In this document: piece by piece, positions 8,089 through 15,394 of the stretch
How positions within the stretch are numbered: position 1 is the stretch's first letter
Layout of the letters: every line of letters starts with the position of its first letter
From: a virus
Strand: one strand, 5' to 3'
Virus record (IMG/VR): IMGVR_UViG_3300021960_000013
Location: 1-31,578 of that record
DNA: 31,578 bases
The notes under the pieces: generated by a model
Seen by the model: the letters and a program-made list of their open reading frames with translations, nothing else
Databases searched by the model: none
Told to the model about the DNA's origin: nothing
Translations under genes and position numbers: made by a program

Positions 8089-8982
8089 ATGCCAAATGAA
8101 ACAACTTCAGGTAGTGTAACGATTAACTCGTTTACAGGCCTGTCCGGACTATATTCAAATATCGTCCAATCAGCATTGTTCACAATGAACGAGAAAGCGA
8201 TGCTGAGACCACTCATCACTGAGTATGACATTTCAGGACAAAATGGAAAAACAGCACAAGTGCCAATCTATCCAATTAGTTCTACATACACAACAGGTGA
8301 AGGTCAAGACGCTTCTAACCAACAAATCACAGCGACCGTAGTTCAGATTGAAACAGACGAAATCGCAGCGATGACAACACTAACAGACACAGCAAGAGAT
8401 TCTGCGGCAGACAACGTGGCAGCTTCGATTGGTAAAATCTTTGGTGAGACAATCGCAAGAAAAATCGACGAAGACATCGTGGCATTATTCGCTGGATTCT
8501 CTAACGTAGTTGGTGACCACTCAACAGCAATGTCAGCTGACTTAATCTTTAAGGCAGTAGCAACACTAAGAAACAACTCAGTGTATGGACCATATGTTGG
8601 TGTGATTTCACCAAATGCGGCGTTCGATCTTAAAAAGCAATTGACTAACTCAGGTGCGTCAGCGATGAGCCACGCTTTATCTGACTTAGGCAACCAAGCG
8701 TTAAACGAAGGCTTTATCGGCCGCTTAGCAGGCGTTGACATCTATGAGTCGGCACTGATTGGAACTTCAGCAGTAGGTGATTCAGCAACAGGAGCTTCTT
8801 GTGCTGTTATGACATCTGACGCTTTAGCGATTGCTATTAAGAAAGACCTGAACATCGAGACGGAAAGAAACGCCTCAGTAAGAGGAACGGAAATCGTTTG
8901 CTCTGCTACATACGGCGTTAAAGAAATCTTTGACAATCACGGTGTGCTTGTTAAGTCTGACAACGTAGCAACTTTAAGCTAA
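8089..8982 (+). CDS. Major capsid protein (HK97 fold)
   Basis: 297 aa with AAAGGAG at 8077-8083. It follows the scaffold gene directly and has the features of small HK97-fold capsid proteins: an N-arm, E-loop-like region (QVPIYPISSTYTTGEGQD), a spine-helix candidate (VAASIGKIFGETIARKIDED), a P-domain segment (YVGVISPNAAFDLKKQL), and an A-domain end with ERNASVRGTEIVCSATYGVK. Forms the icosahedral shell. The flanking non-coding hairpins probably set its expression level. Confidence 0.92.
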   Translation: MPNETTSGSVTINSFTGLSGLYSNIVQSALFTMNEKAMLRPLITEYDISGQNGKTAQVPIYPISSTYTTGEGQDASNQQITATVVQIETDEIAAMTTLTDTARDSAADNVAASIGKIFGETIARKIDEDIVALFAGFSNVVGDHSTAMSADLIFKAVATLRNNSVYGPYVGVISPNAAFDLKKQLTNSGASAMSHALSDLGNQALNEGFIGRLAGVDIYESALIGTSAVGDSATGASCAVMTSDALAIAIKKDLNIETERNASVRGTEIVCSATYGVKEIFDNHGVLVKSDNVATLS

Positions 8983-8986
8983 TCTT

Positions 8987-9030
8987 AAAGTAAATATTAG
9001 TGTATTTGTGGTACCGTTCACATTTACTTT
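8987..9030 (+). other. Inverted repeat after the capsid gene
   Basis: Perfect 9-bp arms AAAGTAAAT (8987-8995) and ATTTACTTT (9022-9030) around a 26-nt loop, 5 bp after the capsid stop. The loop contains the only GTAC I found in the genome (9011-9014). A role in mRNA stabilisation or processing is possible. Confidence 0.5.
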
Positions 9031-9047
9031 CTAATACTGGCGTTAAT

Positions 9048-9075
9048 GTAAGGGCAGTTGAAAGATTGCCCTTAC
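9048..9075 (+). terminator. Stem-loop after the capsid gene (terminator or attenuator)
   Basis: Perfect 9-bp stem GTAAGGGCA (9048-9056) / TGCCCTTAC (9067-9075), 10-nt loop. No U-tract follows, so partial termination or mRNA stabilisation, giving more capsid than downstream product, is more likely than full termination. Confidence 0.5.
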
Positions 9076-9127
9076 TAAATAAAATAGACAAGAAGGACTT
9101 GTAGGTTAAAAAAAAAGAAGGACTATA

Positions 9128-9577
9128 ATGGCACTTTCAATAACAATATCCGACATAAAACGATACGAACCCAATATTTTGGACTATGGCGTAGATTCAT
9201 TCGAAACAGAAATGAGTGATGCTGCCGCTGATGTTACCAGAGATATTAGGATAAAGTGGTGGCCCACACAGGAAGCAGGTCGTTACGACATATCGATTAT
9301 AGGTCAATACATAGAAATGGACGACAGCAAGCTCACAGCAAGCCAGTGGACAAGAGCAGTTTGCTACTATGCTTTGGGTTACTATATTTTTCCCAAGTTG
9401 AGTTCATTCAATTCAGAGCAGGATATATTCGAAAGAAAATTTGATTACTATCGTAAAGCATATGATATGGAGTTCCAAAAAGTATTAATGGACGGCACAG
9501 AATATGACCACGATGGTGATGGCACCGTTGTAAGCACCGAGAAAGAACCAACTTATTACCTACGACTTAAAAGGTAA
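9128..9577 (+). CDS. Head-tail connector/adaptor protein
   Basis: 149 aa, with AAGAAGGA just upstream. Mostly helical with aromatic residues (DIKRYEPNILDYG, DVTRDIRIKWWP, WTRAVCYYALGYYIFPKL) and a long helix near 105-125. Length and position between capsid and tail genes fit gp6-type adaptors that sit under the portal. Family membership is inferred from context and pattern. Confidence 0.65.
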   Translation: MALSITISDIKRYEPNILDYGVDSFETEMSDAAADVTRDIRIKWWPTQEAGRYDISIIGQYIEMDDSKLTASQWTRAVCYYALGYYIFPKLSSFNSEQDIFERKFDYYRKAYDMEFQKVLMDGTEYDHDGDGTVVSTEKEPTYYLRLKR

Positions 9578-10035
9578 TGAGCACTCGCGAACTAATAGCA
9601 CAAAATATAGTAGAAGTTTTAGCAGATATGGCACCACCCCGTGCTGGTCTGGTCAGCAGAGAACCTGTTGATATAGAAAAAATAGCAATCACACAATTCC
9701 CTGCCATAGTCATAGAATCGGGCAACGAGCTTAGAGAAGACATAGCGATGGGACAATATCGCAGAGGCACAATAGAATTTACCATAAGGGGTTACGTGAG
9801 AAGTGACTCGAGAAACACACACATCATAAGTGTTGACCAAAAAAGAAATAATCTTATAGAAAGAATTGAAGAGACTCTTAACTCGGATAGAATGCGAGCA
9901 GTTGATTCCGCAGGCGAGGGATTGAATGTTACCACAAGAGTAAGCCAAATACAAATACAACCAAGAGTGCCTCCGTTGGGAGAATTTACTATGCTGGTTG
10001 AAGTCAAATACAACTTTAGAGGAGGAGCAGTATAA
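9577..10035 (+). CDS. Tail completion/terminator-like protein
   Basis: 152 aa, TAATG overlap with the previous gene. Alternating helix and strand pattern: MSTRELIAQNIVEVLADM, FPAIVIESGNE, GTIEFTIRGYV, NNLIERIEETL, FTMLVEVKYNF. This is typical of tail terminator/completion proteins (gpU/gp17 type) and the position before the tail tube gene fits. Assignment by pattern and order. Confidence 0.65.
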   Translation: MSTRELIAQNIVEVLADMAPPRAGLVSREPVDIEKIAITQFPAIVIESGNELREDIAMGQYRRGTIEFTIRGYVRSDSRNTHIISVDQKRNNLIERIEETLNSDRMRAVDSAGEGLNVTTRVSQIQIQPRVPPLGEFTMLVEVKYNFRGGAV

Positions 10036-10301
10036 TGGCAACAATGACAAGAGGCAATCAGAAAATACAGGTTGCGGATAAGAAAATACAAGATTTTGTA
10101 AGTAGAGGTTGGGTTGTAGAGGGACAAGCAGTTCCTAAACCAACTCCTACCACAAAAAAACCCACTAACAGCAAACGGATAAAACCAGTTGAAGCGGTGG
10201 TGGAACAACAACCAACTATCGACGATGAAGAACACGATTTTTTACAACAGAATCAGGGATTCATCGATGATAATCTTAACAACCAAGAAGGAGAAAACTA
10301 A
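10035..10301 (+). CDS. Small hypothetical protein in the neck/tail region
   Basis: 88 aa with overlaps at both ends. Begins MATMTRGNQKIQVADKKI, then FVSRGWVVEG, a Pro/Thr/Lys linker and an acidic Gln/Asn-rich tail. The first 30 residues resemble a short SAP/LEM-like helical module sometimes seen in phage head-tail clusters; the rest looks disordered. Function unknown. Confidence 0.6.
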   Translation: MATMTRGNQKIQVADKKIQDFVSRGWVVEGQAVPKPTPTTKKPTNSKRIKPVEAVVEQQPTIDDEEHDFLQQNQGFIDDNLNNQEGEN

Positions 10302-10726
10302 TGGCTGTTTTAACAGGAGAAAAGGGCACCGTTAAAGTCGATACCAACGACTCAGCGAACCCAACGGCAGTAGCGGATGTTAGATCTTGGACCATCACAC
10401 ACACCGCCGACACCGTGGAGACAACTTCCATGGACTCAGGTGGAGCAAGAACTTATGCTAAGGGTCTAACACAATTTACAGGATCAATGGAAGTGGTTTA
10501 CAACGATGACCACTTATCAACCAATGGTGCTGTTTTCAATCCAGAAGACTCACAAACAGGAACTTTATCTATAGAATTTTACACATCAACAGATGTTGGT
10601 GCTAAAAAATACTCAGGTGAAGTTTTAGTGACTTCAGTAACAAGAACATCATCTTACGATGACTTAATCACAGCAACCGTGGATTTCCAAGGTTCAGGTT
10701 CTTTAGTAGAGGCCGCTGTATCTTAA
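10301..10726 (+). CDS. Major tail tube protein
   Basis: 141 aa with a good ribosome site (AAGGAG near 10289). Beta-rich with the tail-tube pattern: GEKGTVKV, VRSWTITHTADTVETTSMDS, TQFTGSMEVVYN, YSGEVLVTSVTRTSSYDDL, TATVDFQGSG. Its position before the chaperone pair and tape measure supports it. It polymerises around the tape measure to form the non-contractile tube; no sheath gene is present. Confidence 0.88.
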   Translation: MAVLTGEKGTVKVDTNDSANPTAVADVRSWTITHTADTVETTSMDSGGARTYAKGLTQFTGSMEVVYNDDHLSTNGAVFNPEDSQTGTLSIEFYTSTDVGAKKYSGEVLVTSVTRTSSYDDLITATVDFQGSGSLVEAAVS

Positions 10727-10727
10727 G

Positions 10728-11018
10728 ATGTTACAAGTAAAGGTTACGGGTTTACGACAATTCGATACAGATGTCCAACGACAAGTGGACAATCTTATTG
10801 AACGTGTCAGCGATGACATTGTGGTTGTAGCCCGTGCCAATACACCCATAAGATTAGGCAAAGCAAGGAACGGTTGGAAGAAGAAAAGACTGACCAAAGC
10901 AGTGGTAATCGAGAACAGGGTGATTTACATAGACAAATTGGAACAAGGCAGTTCCAAACAGGCACCAGTAGGTATTATTGGTCCAACACTAAACGAAATA
11001 ACAAGGAGAAAATATTAA
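10728..11018 (+). CDS. Minor tail/neck protein (HK97 gp10-like)
   Basis: 96 aa. Starts MLQVKVTGLRQFDTDVQRQV, followed by VVVARANTPIRLGKARNGWK, and ends with a basic segment. This layout (short beta-alpha start, then T-P-x-x-x-G-x-x-x-x-x-W) is that of HK97 gp10-like head-tail joining proteins. Ends in a TAATG overlap with the chaperone gene. Confidence 0.65.
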   Translation: MLQVKVTGLRQFDTDVQRQVDNLIERVSDDIVVVARANTPIRLGKARNGWKKKRLTKAVVIENRVIYIDKLEQGSSKQAPVGIIGPTLNEITRRKY

Positions 11019-11362
11019 TGAACGTATTAGAAAATGCCAAAAAACACTTCGCTGAGAAAATAAACGGCGAGTTAAAAAAGATTACCGTCCACGAGTGGAA
11101 GACAGACATATTTTACAAGTCTGCTCACTCGTTTGCTGTGGAATCAAAAATATTAGATTTACAGCAACAGGGCAAAATAGTAGAAGCATTAGTTGAGAGC
11201 ATCATACAAAAAGCGCTCACAATAGATGGCAACAGAATGTTTACACAACACGACAAACTTACTTTAATGAACGAAGTAGATCCTGCTGTGCTCACTAAGA
11301 TAGCATCAGCAATAAATTCTGCTACTTTGGACGTTAAACAGGAGGAATTAGTAAAAAACTAA
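11018..11362 (+). CDS. Tail assembly chaperone G
   Basis: 114 aa from ATG 11018 with AAGGAG upstream; the frame opens earlier (10874) but that part lies inside the previous gene. Contains KITVHEWKTDIFYKS, EALVESIIQKALTIDG and a region rich in DK and EVDP, matching the G-type chaperone of long-tailed phages. It binds the tape measure and tube subunits during assembly. It ends in VKN-stop, where the last codons form a -1 slippery site. Confidence 0.85.
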   Translation: MNVLENAKKHFAEKINGELKKITVHEWKTDIFYKSAHSFAVESKILDLQQQGKIVEALVESIIQKALTIDGNRMFTQHDKLTLMNEVDPAVLTKIASAINSATLDVKQEELVKN

Positions 11363-11550
11363 AAAAGGACACTGAACTACTTCTGCTGTGCCAAGTGGCA
11401 CAGGATTTGGGCAAGAGCTTGGAAGAAGTAATGGAGTTGAGTGTCCAGGAGCTGATGATATGGAGTGCTTATTACAAATTAAAAGCGGATCAATCAAGGG
11501 AGACGATGTCAAATGTCAAGAATAGGCCTGGACATAGTCGTAAACGATAA
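11018..11550 (+). CDS. Tail assembly chaperone GT (-1 frameshift product)
   Basis: Predicted join 11018-11359 with 11359-11550, 177 aa. The heptamer A AAA AAC (11353-11359) lies in the zero frame (GTA AAA AAC TAA) directly before the stop. The -1 frame is open for 63 codons and encodes an acidic, Leu-rich helical T domain (LLLLCQVAQDLGKSLEEV, LMIWSAYYKLKA). Without the shift this ORF has no start. It ends inside the start of the tape measure gene. G/GT frameshifting at this spot is characteristic of siphoviruses. Confidence 0.88.
11353..11359 (+). promoter_or_regulatory. Programmed -1 frameshift site
   Basis: Canonical X XXY YYZ heptamer A AAA AAC in the correct phase, next to the G stop codon. 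A strong 7-bp stem (CTGTGCC 11386-11392 / GGCACAG 11397-11403, 4-nt loop) begins 27 nt downstream; farther than usual, so its stimulatory role is uncertain. Confidence 0.9.
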
Positions 11551-13708
11551 AACCGCTGCCGCGTTAGGCAATATAAACAAGCGGATACAGGGCATTGACA
11601 AAGAGATGTCCTCTATTAATGATAGGGGCAGATTACTGGTCAAAACTCTCGCTGGCATAGCCACTGGTTATGTGGTCAAGTCTATAATCTCAACCACAGC
11701 ACGATTCCAAGACTTGAGGATTGCCTTAAACGCGGTTACAGGATCCGCTGAAGAAGGACAGAAAGCATTCGACTATATTAGGCAGTTTGCTACAACCTCT
11801 ATCTTTACGGTTGATGATTTGACCAACACATTCATCAAACTACAATCCTCAGGTATCACACCAAGCACAAAATTATTGACTATGTTCCAAGATGTGGCAT
11901 CAGTCACTTCGGACAGGATGGGCACACTACAAGCCATCACTGACTTGTATTCAAGAACAACAGCAGGTGGTTTGGGATTGGTCGAACTACAAAGATTGGG
12001 AGACAGAGGTATCCCAGTGTTCGAGATTCTCAGCGAAAAATTAGGCATAGCAAGAAGAGACGTTGCTAAATTTGGTCAATCTATGGAAGGAGCACAAAAG
12101 ATACTTCGTGCTTTGGAAGAAGGATTCGAGGAAAGATTTGGTGGAGCAACAGCGGCACTATCAGGCAACTTGTCACAGGCATTCTCAAACTTGGAAGATG
12201 CTGTGGACAACGCCAAATACACATTGGGCGAGCAGTTTGCTCCGGTGCTAAGAGATTTAGTTTTAGACATCACAGATTTTATTGTTAAGAATGATGACCT
12301 AATCAAACAATTAGGAGAGGGCATCGGTCTTGGATTGGACAAAACCATACAATTCATGAAAGGTCTTGGAGACGAATTAGCAATAGTCAAAGATGCTCTT
12401 AATGATGTGGTAGCAGGTTACAACGCCCTGCCAGACTTTGTTAAAGAACTTGGCATCATCGGTGCTCTATTAGTGGGATGGAGAGGTAAAGCGTTGATAG
12501 TAGCCATAGTGGGCATCATAGGATCTATCTCCAGAGCCATAGACGACGTAATGGACAAAGATTTTACTATTGATCCAGGATTGGAGGGCGAAGAAAGATT
12601 AAAAGAAATCAACAAACAAATGAAATTGTTGGATGAAAGATTAGCAGAAGCAAAAGAAATACAAATTGATTTCATAAGAACTCCAGGCGGAGAGATGAGC
12701 ATAGACGATCTGGGATTGGGTGTTTTAGAAGACATAAACAAACTTCAAAAAATAAGAATGAACTTGGATATGGATGCCTTCCAGACATCAATGGCATTGG
12801 TAACAGCATCCACTAAAAAGACAGAGTCTACCAAAAAAGAAGAGCTGGTGTTAGGCGAATTAACGGAAGAAACAATTAAAAATACCGACGCTATAAAAGG
12901 CAACAAAGACATTATAGAAGGTATGCTCAAGCCCTACGATGATTTAGCAGAAGCAGGCAAAAGATTAATAGTTCAAGACATAGGAACGCCTGTTGAAGAA
13001 GCAAGAAAAGAATACGACAAGATTAAGAGAACCATAATAGAAACAGAAAGGGCTATGTCAGCCTTAGATCCAACTCTCAAGGAAGAGAGAGATTTGTTAA
13101 TGGAACTCAAAGCCAATTTGCCAGGACTTAACGATAGTTTGGCTATATTGGATGAAAGAATTTTAGATTTGGCTGCCATGGAGTCGCCTTTTTATCAGTT
13201 TGGACAACACATACAAGAACAAGCGGATATGATTAAACAATTAGGCACACTCAGTTCACAGGTCTACGATAGAATGGCCAATGACCTAACTGATTTTGTT
13301 ATGACAGGTAAATTTAATTTTGCTGACTTCTCTCGTTTTGTAATTAGAGAGTTGGTAAAAATTGCTGTCCAGGCTGCCCTTACATTTGCTATAAAATCCA
13401 TAGCAGGCAGTTTTGGTTTTGCTATACCAGGATTGGCAGAAGGTGGACCTGTAAGAAAAGGCAATCCTTACATCGTGGGAGAAGAGGGACCAGAGTTATT
13501 TGTGCCCAACTCATCCGGTAGCATCCTACCAAATGGACAAACCACCCAAAGCATTTCACAAACAGGCGAAGGTGATGTAAATGTAAACTTCAACATCACA
13601 ACGGTAGACGCTACAGGATTCGACGAACTTTTGGTGTCCAGACGTGCCACAATCGTTGGTATAATCAACGAAGGTTTAAATAGACAAGGAAAGAGAGCAT
13701 TGATATAA
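11513..13708 (+). CDS. Tape measure protein
   Basis: 731 aa. Begins with a helical region (INKRIQGIDKEMSSINDRG), then the tape measure core (FQDLRIALNAVTGSAEEGQK, ELQRLGDRGIPVFEIL at about 160-175), a hydrophobic stretch at about 309-340, long coiled-coil segments from 360 to 590, and a C-terminal PYIVGEEGPELFVPN motif near 650-665 that is common at tape measure ends. Length sets the tail at roughly 100 nm by the usual 1.5 Å per residue rule. Starts inside the GT extension. Confidence 0.95.
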   Translation: MSRIGLDIVVNDKTAAALGNINKRIQGIDKEMSSINDRGRLLVKTLAGIATGYVVKSIISTTARFQDLRIALNAVTGSAEEGQKAFDYIRQFATTSIFTVDDLTNTFIKLQSSGITPSTKLLTMFQDVASVTSDRMGTLQAITDLYSRTTAGGLGLVELQRLGDRGIPVFEILSEKLGIARRDVAKFGQSMEGAQKILRALEEGFEERFGGATAALSGNLSQAFSNLEDAVDNAKYTLGEQFAPVLRDLVLDITDFIVKNDDLIKQLGEGIGLGLDKTIQFMKGLGDELAIVKDALNDVVAGYNALPDFVKELGIIGALLVGWRGKALIVAIVGIIGSISRAIDDVMDKDFTIDPGLEGEERLKEINKQMKLLDERLAEAKEIQIDFIRTPGGEMSIDDLGLGVLEDINKLQKIRMNLDMDAFQTSMALVTASTKKTESTKKEELVLGELTEETIKNTDAIKGNKDIIEGMLKPYDDLAEAGKRLIVQDIGTPVEEARKEYDKIKRTIIETERAMSALDPTLKEERDLLMELKANLPGLNDSLAILDERILDLAAMESPFYQFGQHIQEQADMIKQLGTLSSQVYDRMANDLTDFVMTGKFNFADFSRFVIRELVKIAVQAALTFAIKSIAGSFGFAIPGLAEGGPVRKGNPYIVGEEGPELFVPNSSGSILPNGQTTQSISQTGEGDVNVNFNITTVDATGFDELLVSRRATIVGIINEGLNRQGKRALI

Positions 13709-13709
13709 T

Positions 13710-14336
13710 ATGGCATACATAGGCAGTTGGCCCACAACAATAGGTTTTAAGAGTGTGGATTTCGAAACAATCACATCCACAAGGGTAACAGAAACACAAT
13801 CAGGCAGAGCATTGAGACTTGCCACAGCAAATTCCAAGTTCGGAGTCAAAATTGTGTATCCAAGAGTTATGCCAGATGATTTTAGGTCTATACAAGCATT
13901 TGCCACGTTGGCACAGGGGTCTTTAAACAACTTCGACATCACACTGCCTAATATCAGTTACACAAGGGGCGGTTATCCAAACCAAACTATGTATGTCACC
14001 GCTGCCAAGGCAATAGGATCCACACAAATTGACATCTACTCAGATGCTGGCACAAACATCACCGTGTTGAAGGCGGGAGATGTGGTTAGGTTCGAAAATC
14101 ATACCAAAGTTTATATGGTGACAGCAGATACAACAATTGACGGCTCTTCTGTAGGCACGCTCAACATTACTCCGGGGCTACAAACTGCCATAGAAGATGA
14201 CTCCGCGGGGGGCAACACACAGGTCACCGTAAACGCGGTTCCTTTTAGGATGTTCATAAACGGTGACCAACAAAGTTTCAAGTATCAGACAGATGAGTCG
14301 GTAACATATGAGTTTAGTCTTGTAGAGGATATATAA
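13710..14336 (+). CDS. Distal tail/minor tail protein
   Basis: 208 aa, beta-rich. Begins MAYIGSWPTTIGFKSVDFET, includes RVMPDDFRSIQAFATLAQGS and ends VTYEFSLVEDI. Position between tape measure and the L-like protein is that of the distal tail protein or gpM. The pattern of an N-terminal tail domain with an inserted second domain (KAGDVVRFENHTKVYMV, about 125-165) suits tail-tip ring proteins. Assigned by order and pattern. Confidence 0.7.
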   Translation: MAYIGSWPTTIGFKSVDFETITSTRVTETQSGRALRLATANSKFGVKIVYPRVMPDDFRSIQAFATLAQGSLNNFDITLPNISYTRGGYPNQTMYVTAAKAIGSTQIDIYSDAGTNITVLKAGDVVRFENHTKVYMVTADTTIDGSSVGTLNITPGLQTAIEDDSAGGNTQVTVNAVPFRMFINGDQQSFKYQTDESVTYEFSLVEDI

Positions 14337-14337
14337 A

Positions 14338-14907
14338 ATGCCAAGACTTTTGGATTCAACACTTAGGTCACACTTAGAAGGCACCCAATTTATCCTCATC
14401 CAGATGGCGGACATACAAACTGCCACAGGCACAAATTATTTTACAGATTGTTTCTTTGATATAGATTACAACAGCAACACATACCAAGCACAGGGCACAT
14501 TTTTAGGCATTACAGGCGCAGAAGAAAGCCAAGAAGTCATCGTTGGTAAAACCAATATATCTTTGAGTGCCTTAGAAACTGCCAACATCTCTACATATGC
14601 CACATCAGCAATAATCAACAAGTCGGTCACACTGAGGCTGGCTTTCTTAAATCCTGTCACTTATGCTATCATAGGGGAACCAGTGGTAACATTCAAGGGC
14701 AAGATACAATCCTATGCTGTAAATGACGCTAAAAAAACTGCCACCATAGTGTTAGAGGTTGCTTCAACATTTGCTAATTTCGAGAAGACAAATGGCAGAA
14801 GAACTAATTTAGGCAGTCTACAAAGAGAGCACCCAACAGATTGGGGGTTCGAGTTCAGTGACCAAACCGTAGCAGACATACCATGGGGGAGACCATTCAA
14901 TGATTAG
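14338..14907 (+). CDS. Minor tail protein L-like/hub protein
   Basis: 189 aa. Contains an N-terminal MPRLLDSTLRSHL, beta segments (FFDIDYNSNTYQAQGTFLGI, KIQSYAVNDAKKTATIVLEV) and a C-terminal SLQREHPTDWGFEFSDQTVA. These resemble the DUF2163/gpL family of tail-tip proteins. The metal-cluster cysteines of lambda gpL are not present. Ends in an 8-nt overlap with the GNAT-like gene. Confidence 0.7.
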   Translation: MPRLLDSTLRSHLEGTQFILIQMADIQTATGTNYFTDCFFDIDYNSNTYQAQGTFLGITGAEESQEVIVGKTNISLSALETANISTYATSAIINKSVTLRLAFLNPVTYAIIGEPVVTFKGKIQSYAVNDAKKTATIVLEVASTFANFEKTNGRRTNLGSLQREHPTDWGFEFSDQTVADIPWGRPFND

Positions 14908-15394
14908 AGACTTTAGAAATGAAGATGTAAACGATGTAATAGAGTTAGCAGAAAGACACTGCCAAGAAAATGGCACAGGCTTGGGCGACTATGATGAACA
15001 AGAATTAATAAAATTAATCAAGCAAATTAAGATACACCCGGACTACAAAGGATTGGTGTTGGAAGAGAACGGCAAGGTGATAGGTTATGCCTGTTGCCAA
15101 ACACATTGGAATCCGTGGAACAGGAAAAAAGAAGGTCTGATACAATATTTCTATATCCATCCTTCATACAGGAACGGATACAAGAGCAAGAGTTTATTTG
15201 ACTCCTGCGAACATTTCTTCGAAACCATGGACTGCGATTATTTTGTTGCGACAGCTGTGGCTTTCAATGACCAATTCGAAGTGGACGAAGAAAACCAATT
15301 GTTCTTGGACAAAGCAGACCAATTGTATGGTAGATTGATGACACTGGCAGGCAATCAGTATGTAAAAGGATTAAAACAATGGACAAGGCACTAA
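14900..15394 (+). CDS. GNAT-like acetyltransferase in the tail module
   Basis: 164 aa. GNAT order: an N-terminal MIRDFRNEDVNDVIELAE, beta strands around GLVLEENGKVIGYACCQTHW (51-70), motif A region IQYFYIHPSYRNGYKSKSLF (81-100), and a C-terminal helix-strand part. The acetyl-CoA loop R/Q-x-x-G-x-G/A is degenerate (RNGYKS), so catalysis is not certain. It occupies the slot where lambda-like phages encode the K (NlpC/P60-type) tip protein. Overlaps both neighbours (8 and 16 nt), so it is a fixed part of the tail operon. Confidence 0.7.
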   Translation: MIRDFRNEDVNDVIELAERHCQENGTGLGDYDEQELIKLIKQIKIHPDYKGLVLEENGKVIGYACCQTHWNPWNRKKEGLIQYFYIHPSYRNGYKSKSLFDSCEHFFETMDCDYFVATAVAFNDQFEVDEENQLFLDKADQLYGRLMTLAGNQYVKGLKQWTRH

